A stretch of DNA of 10,029 bases from DATEMK01 sp035275625 (lineage in GTDB: Bacteria > Bacteroidota > Bacteroidia > AKYH767-A > OLB10). Position 1 is the stretch's first letter. Every line of letters begins with the position of its first letter. Made by a program: the position numbers and the translations under genes. Below are positions 7,068 through 10,029 of this stretch, piece by piece. Below the pieces are notes generated by a model. The model ran no database searches. It was not told where the DNA came from and saw nothing but the letters and a program-made list of their open reading frames with translations. The stretch covers positions 1 through 10,029 of the forward strand of contig DATEMK010000334.1 of the NCBI GenBank assembly GCA_035275625.1, read 5' to 3'.

Positions 7068-7505
7068 ATGTTAAGATTAAATATATTGAACAGGAAGTGG
7101 ATTTTAACTTTTCTTCTGCTTATTGCAATTAGCACTTTTTCCTTTTCACAAAATTCAAAATCATCAAAAGATTATACAAAGCATCCTTACTGGATTGAAA
7201 TGATGGATGATTCCACAGTCAATTATTTTGAAGCCGTCAAAGCGTATGATGAATTTTGGGCAAACCGTAAAAAGCCGAGAGAAGAAGATGAAATCATAGG
7301 GGAGAAAAGAAAAAAATCTTTGTGGGACAGGATATTTTCCACACGCGAAGAAAAACAGGAAGCGGAAGCAAACAAATATAAATTTCTCTGTAAGAAATTT
7401 GAGCATTGGAAATTTGTCGTGCAGCCGTATGTGCAGCCTGACGGGAGAATTCTCTCCACTGATGAGCAACTCGAGCTTTGGAAAAAACAAAGAACCGGGA
7501 ATTAG
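7068..7505 (+). CDS. Small exported protein of unknown function
   Basis: This 145-residue protein has a signal peptide (about 1-27, 'WILTFLLLIAISTFSFS', before Q28). The mature part contains 'HPYWIEMMDDSTVNYFEAVKAYDEFW' (about 39-64, interpreted as two helices), a highly charged linker (67-108, with 'EEDEIIGEKRKKSLWDRIF') and a conserved-looking end ('FEHWKFVVQPYVQPDGRILS', about 111-130, then a short helix). From memory, this pattern occurs in Bacteroidota both as stand-alone proteins and at the N-terminus of larger T9SS-exported propeller proteins; it has no assigned activity. The next gene starts 31 bases later on the same strand and encodes such a propeller, so the two probably work together or are halves of an ancestral longer protein. 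No sorting domain is present, so it should stay in the periplasm unless carried by its partner. Confidence 0.8.
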   Translation: MLRLNILNRKWILTFLLLIAISTFSFSQNSKSSKDYTKHPYWIEMMDDSTVNYFEAVKAYDEFWANRKKPREEDEIIGEKRKKSLWDRIFSTREEKQEAEANKYKFLCKKFEHWKFVVQPYVQPDGRILSTDEQLELWKKQRTGN

Positions 7506-7536
7506 AAATTAGAGAACCAAATCAAACTATTAACAA

Positions 7537-9834
7537 ATGAAATTAAAAAATAATTTAATCCTCATCGTTTTTCTTCTCTGCAGCAAGGCTTCCTTTTCAC
7601 AGATTGGAGGCAACTGGACGTTAGTCGGTCCTGATTTATTTCCAACAAATGCAAGCGGGCAGATAAATGGCATCGGAAGAGTCTGCCAGATCAAATTTCA
7701 TCCTTCCGATCCGCAAACAATGTATGCTGCCAGTGCATCCGGAGGATTATGGATAACAACAGACAATTCACAAACATGGCAGAAGCTCGGAACGGATTTT
7801 CTTCCGCATACTGCATGTGCTTCTGTTTGCATAGACTATACAAATGACAGCATTCTATACCTCGGCACAGGCGACCCGAATTATTATGGAAACGGAATAG
7901 GAATCTGGAAAACAACTGATAGGGGTGCCACATGGAACATTTCAAACACCGGCTATGGTTTTCGTCTCGCAGTGGAAATTTTAATGAGTCCTTTTAACAA
8001 CCAGGAGCTGATTGTTGCCACCAACAGCGGAATTTTAAAAACCTATGATGGCGGATTAAACTGGACAGTGAAACTTCTTAGCGGAGATTTCAAAGACATG
8101 CATTTTAAAGCTGTTGTTAACACTTCAACAATGTTTGCCGTTACATCTTCTTTATTATGGCGCTCCGATGATATGGGCGAAACATGGAACCAGGTGACTA
8201 ACGGTGTGGTTATACCCGGAGGCGGAAGCGGGGGAGGATTCAGGCTGGCAGTAAGCGCTGCAGATTCAAATGTCGTTTACCTCGGAATGATTAAAGATGA
8301 AGGAACCATTTTGAAATCAACGGATGGCGGTACCTCATTCACTACTGTTTATCATAATCCCGCTCAAAGCCTTGTCGGTTATGATGTAAACGGCAACGGG
8401 CAGGGGAATTATAATTTCAGCATGTGCAGCGATCCTGTGAATGCTGATATTGTATATGTTGTGGCACATGTTGTCTGGAAATCATCAGATGGTGGAGTAA
8501 CATGGACGCAGCTTACCCAATGGTGGGCAAACCTCCATACGGATATGCACGACATTGAAGTAAATCCATACAACACGAGCCAGGTTTTTAATGCCAATGA
8601 TGGTGGTGTCTGGCTGAGCACAGATGGTGGTGATAACTGGGTTCCGAAAAGTGACGGGTTGGGTGCAACGGAAATTTATCATGCCGGAACAAGTCCCACC
8701 AAAAAAGACATGATCAGCATCGGCACGCAGGATAACGGTGAGCTTTATTTTTCAAACACTTCATGGAAAACAAACCGTGGCGGGGACTGGGGCTCCAAAG
8801 CAACCTTCGATCACCTGAACAACACGATGGTGTACTATCATGAAAACGGAAAACGCAGAAATCTTGCAGGAGGATTAGAGATGAGTTATGGTTTGCCTTT
8901 TGCTTCTTCTAATTCGACCATACTTGATTTCCCACCGTCACAAACAGGTGTTGCATTTGCCGGCACTCTTAACGTGTACCGGACGGATAATTTATATGCA
9001 ACCGTTCCGTATTGGTTTCCCATTTCATCTTTCAACCAGACGGCAAAAGCAATGAGTTCTCACCCTGCCGATGAAAATCTTTTATATGTGGTAAGCACGT
9101 CTAACCAGCTTTGGCGCAGCGATGATGCAGCTAACCAGTTTAACACACCCACTTTTGTTAATTCCACAATTCCTCCGGGAGGTAATTGGGCAAGTATTGC
9201 GCCCATCATGAATAACAACGATGTAGTATATCTTTCAAGCGGAAGCAAGGTTTACCGCTCGGATGACAAAGGAATCACCTGGACTAATATTTCTTACAAT
9301 CTCCCGAATGTAAATATCATCCGGATCATTCATGATATATATTCAACCGATGAGTCGGTGTATGCCGGAACTGCCAAGGGGGTCTATTACAAAAACGATA
9401 CGATGACTACCTGGCTGAATTATTCCAGCGGGTTACCTACTATTGCCGACATCACTGATTTTATGGTTTTCAATGACGGGACACCGGCAAGTGTGTTGCG
9501 CGTGAGCTATTACGGTCGCGGAGTCTGGGAAACTCCGTTGAATTTGTCCCCGGTTTCAGTGATTGAAAATTCAGGCGATGAAAATTCACTGGCTGTTTAT
9601 CCCAATCCTGCAAATGATTTTCTCAATATTTCTTTCAATGCCGGAACTATTAAAAAAGATTTTATTCTTGAAATAGAAAACCTCCTCGGGCAAACAGTAT
9701 ATAGCCAGGCAATAAAATCGCTGTCGGGAAAATGGAATACGAACCTTGATGTATCAAAGCTTGGTAAAGGAGTGTACCTCGTTCTGCTTTCGGGAGGAAA
9801 TCATACCGCTGGGAGAAAGGTTTTGATCCATTGA
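7537..9834 (+). CDS. T9SS-secreted Asp-box (BNR/VPS10-like) beta-propeller protein
   Basis: This 765-residue protein has a signal peptide (1-21, before Q22) followed by 'GNWTLVGPDLFP'. Asp-box motifs (S/T-x-D-x-G-x-T/S-W) mark turns between propeller strands: 'TTDNSQTW' (74-81), 'TTDRGATW' (126-133), 'TYDGGLNW' (169-176), 'SDDMGETW' (210-217), 'STDGGTSF' (261-268), 'SSDGGVTW' (316-323), 'STDGGDNW' (361-368), a degenerate one near 528-535, and 'SDDKGITW' (575-582). This suits one or two stacked propellers of the sortilin/Xyl-sialidase type. No sialidase arginine triad or RIP motif is seen, so binding is more likely than catalysis; annotation as a glycosidase would be unsafe. The C-terminus (about 685-765, 'LAVYPNPANDFLNISF', 'LGKGVYLVLLSG') is a T9SS type A sorting domain, so the protein is predicted to be released or surface-attached. 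It follows the small exported protein by 31 bases without a promoter or terminator between them. Confidence 0.92.
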   Translation: MKLKNNLILIVFLLCSKASFSQIGGNWTLVGPDLFPTNASGQINGIGRVCQIKFHPSDPQTMYAASASGGLWITTDNSQTWQKLGTDFLPHTACASVCIDYTNDSILYLGTGDPNYYGNGIGIWKTTDRGATWNISNTGYGFRLAVEILMSPFNNQELIVATNSGILKTYDGGLNWTVKLLSGDFKDMHFKAVVNTSTMFAVTSSLLWRSDDMGETWNQVTNGVVIPGGGSGGGFRLAVSAADSNVVYLGMIKDEGTILKSTDGGTSFTTVYHNPAQSLVGYDVNGNGQGNYNFSMCSDPVNADIVYVVAHVVWKSSDGGVTWTQLTQWWANLHTDMHDIEVNPYNTSQVFNANDGGVWLSTDGGDNWVPKSDGLGATEIYHAGTSPTKKDMISIGTQDNGELYFSNTSWKTNRGGDWGSKATFDHLNNTMVYYHENGKRRNLAGGLEMSYGLPFASSNSTILDFPPSQTGVAFAGTLNVYRTDNLYATVPYWFPISSFNQTAKAMSSHPADENLLYVVSTSNQLWRSDDAANQFNTPTFVNSTIPPGGNWASIAPIMNNNDVVYLSSGSKVYRSDDKGITWTNISYNLPNVNIIRIIHDIYSTDESVYAGTAKGVYYKNDTMTTWLNYSSGLPTIADITDFMVFNDGTPASVLRVSYYGRGVWETPLNLSPVSVIENSGDENSLAVYPNPANDFLNISFNAGTIKKDFILEIENLLGQTVYSQAIKSLSGKWNTNLDVSKLGKGVYLVLLSGGNHTAGRKVLIH

Positions 9835-9840
9835 GTTTTT

Positions 9841-9903
9841 ATCCCTGACAAGATACTAAAAAAACCGCTGACCCCCGAAGGGGTTTTAAACCCCTTCAGG
9901 GAT
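9841..9903. repeat. Outer inverted repeat, 8-base arms
   Basis: ATCCCTGA (9841-9848) and TCAGGGAT (9896-9903) are perfect reverse complements. They enclose the inner G/C-rich inverted repeat, whose right arm overlaps the right arm of this one, so the two folds would compete. The element starts 6 bases after the stop of the secreted Asp-box gene. Confidence 0.45.
9873..9901. repeat. Inner G/C-rich inverted repeat
   Basis: GAAGGGGTTT and AAACCCCTTC (9877-9897) are perfect arms around one T. Three more C-G pairs (9873-9875 with 9899-9901) follow after one mismatch, giving a 29-base element. No T-tract follows on the plus strand, so it is a poor intrinsic terminator. Each half also folds on itself (CCCC-GAA-GGGG and CCC-CTTCA-GGG variants), a pattern met in short dispersed intergenic repeats of Bacteroidota. 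It could stabilise the 3' end of the upstream mRNA. Confidence 0.6.
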
Positions 9904-9916
9904 TATCACATTAATC

Positions 9917-9954
9917 AAAAAGAAAAGCCGCTGTGAAGCTGCTTTTCCTTTTTT
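9917..9954 (+). terminator. Probable intrinsic terminator of the 7068-9834 unit
   Basis: The stem is GAAAAGC (9922-9928) with GCTTTTC (9941-9947), followed after one C/T mismatch by two more G-C pairs closing a TGTGAA loop (9932-9937). It is preceded by AAAAA and followed by CTTTTTT (9948-9954), so the A- and T-runs extend the stem and the site could stop transcription from either side. It lies about 85 bases after the stop of the Asp-box gene, with the G/C-rich repeat between. Confidence 0.7.
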
Positions 9955-9972
9955 CGTAAATTCGTTCTTATT

Positions 9973-9988
9973 TGCTTGCCGGCAAGCA
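9973..9988. repeat. Perfect 16-base palindrome
   Basis: TGCTTGCC-GGCAAGCA is a gapless perfect palindrome. Being gapless it is not a terminator. It may be a dispersed intergenic repeat of the CTTGCCGGCAAG kind that recurs in some Bacteroidota genomes, or a binding site for a dimeric regulator of a gene beyond the right edge. From here to the window end no gene is seen. Confidence 0.6.
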
Positions 9989-10029
9989 GGTATTCGTTGA
10001 TAATCCTTAATTTAAACCCTCTCCCAAAA

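Noticed and set aside
7500..7513. Tandem repeat of AATTAGA across the stop of the small exported protein
   Set aside because: Two 7-base copies in A/T-rich DNA are easily chance and no function is suggested.
7537..9834. Calling the Asp-box protein a sialidase
   Set aside because: Asp-box motifs occur in many propellers; no RIP motif or arginine triad was seen, so an enzyme name is not supported.

Overview
The window looks like chromosomal DNA of a member of the Bacteroidota, probably an environmental or uncultured lineage near Chitinophagales or Sphingobacteriales (an inference from gene style only). The evidence is: two proteins ending in type IX secretion system (T9SS) sorting domains; a histidine kinase with a two-component-regulator propeller and Y_Y_Y domain; a fiber-like protein with the 'GIGTTTP..KLDV' and 'WNSAFGWGNHAAAGYL' signatures common in this phylum; A-rich leaders without Shine-Dalgarno sequences; and promoter elements of the Bacteroidota type (-7 box ending in TTTG).

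Left block (1-6898, all on the minus strand, so read right to left): a propeller-type sensor histidine kinase (3794-6898), its LuxR/NarL-type response regulator (3032-3691), a T9SS-secreted protein with about eight regularly spaced propeller-like repeats (1220-2899), and an exported fiber-like protein (67-1110). The first ten codons of a possible further gene lie at the left edge (1-31). The response regulator, the secreted propeller and the fiber-like protein each carry the same 20-base box, TTACAACTA-NN-GTTGTATTG, in the same orientation and 19-20 bases upstream of a -7-like element. The kinase gene has no such box. The simplest model is a self-controlled signalling cassette: the kinase senses something in the periplasm, the regulator binds the palindrome, and it drives its own gene and two surface or secreted proteins. 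This regulon is the most interesting content of the window.

Right block (7068-9834, plus strand, divergent from the kinase): a small exported protein of unknown function and, 31 bases later, a 765-residue T9SS-secreted Asp-box (BNR/VPS10-like) beta-propeller. The two probably form a transcription unit. The small protein resembles a segment that, from memory, is found at the N-terminus of larger Bacteroidota propeller proteins, so the pair may be a split version of one protein.

The right end (9835-10029) has no gene. It holds a nested inverted repeat, a probable intrinsic terminator and a perfect 16-base palindrome. No RNA genes, CRISPR arrays, insertion sequences or phage integration features were seen.
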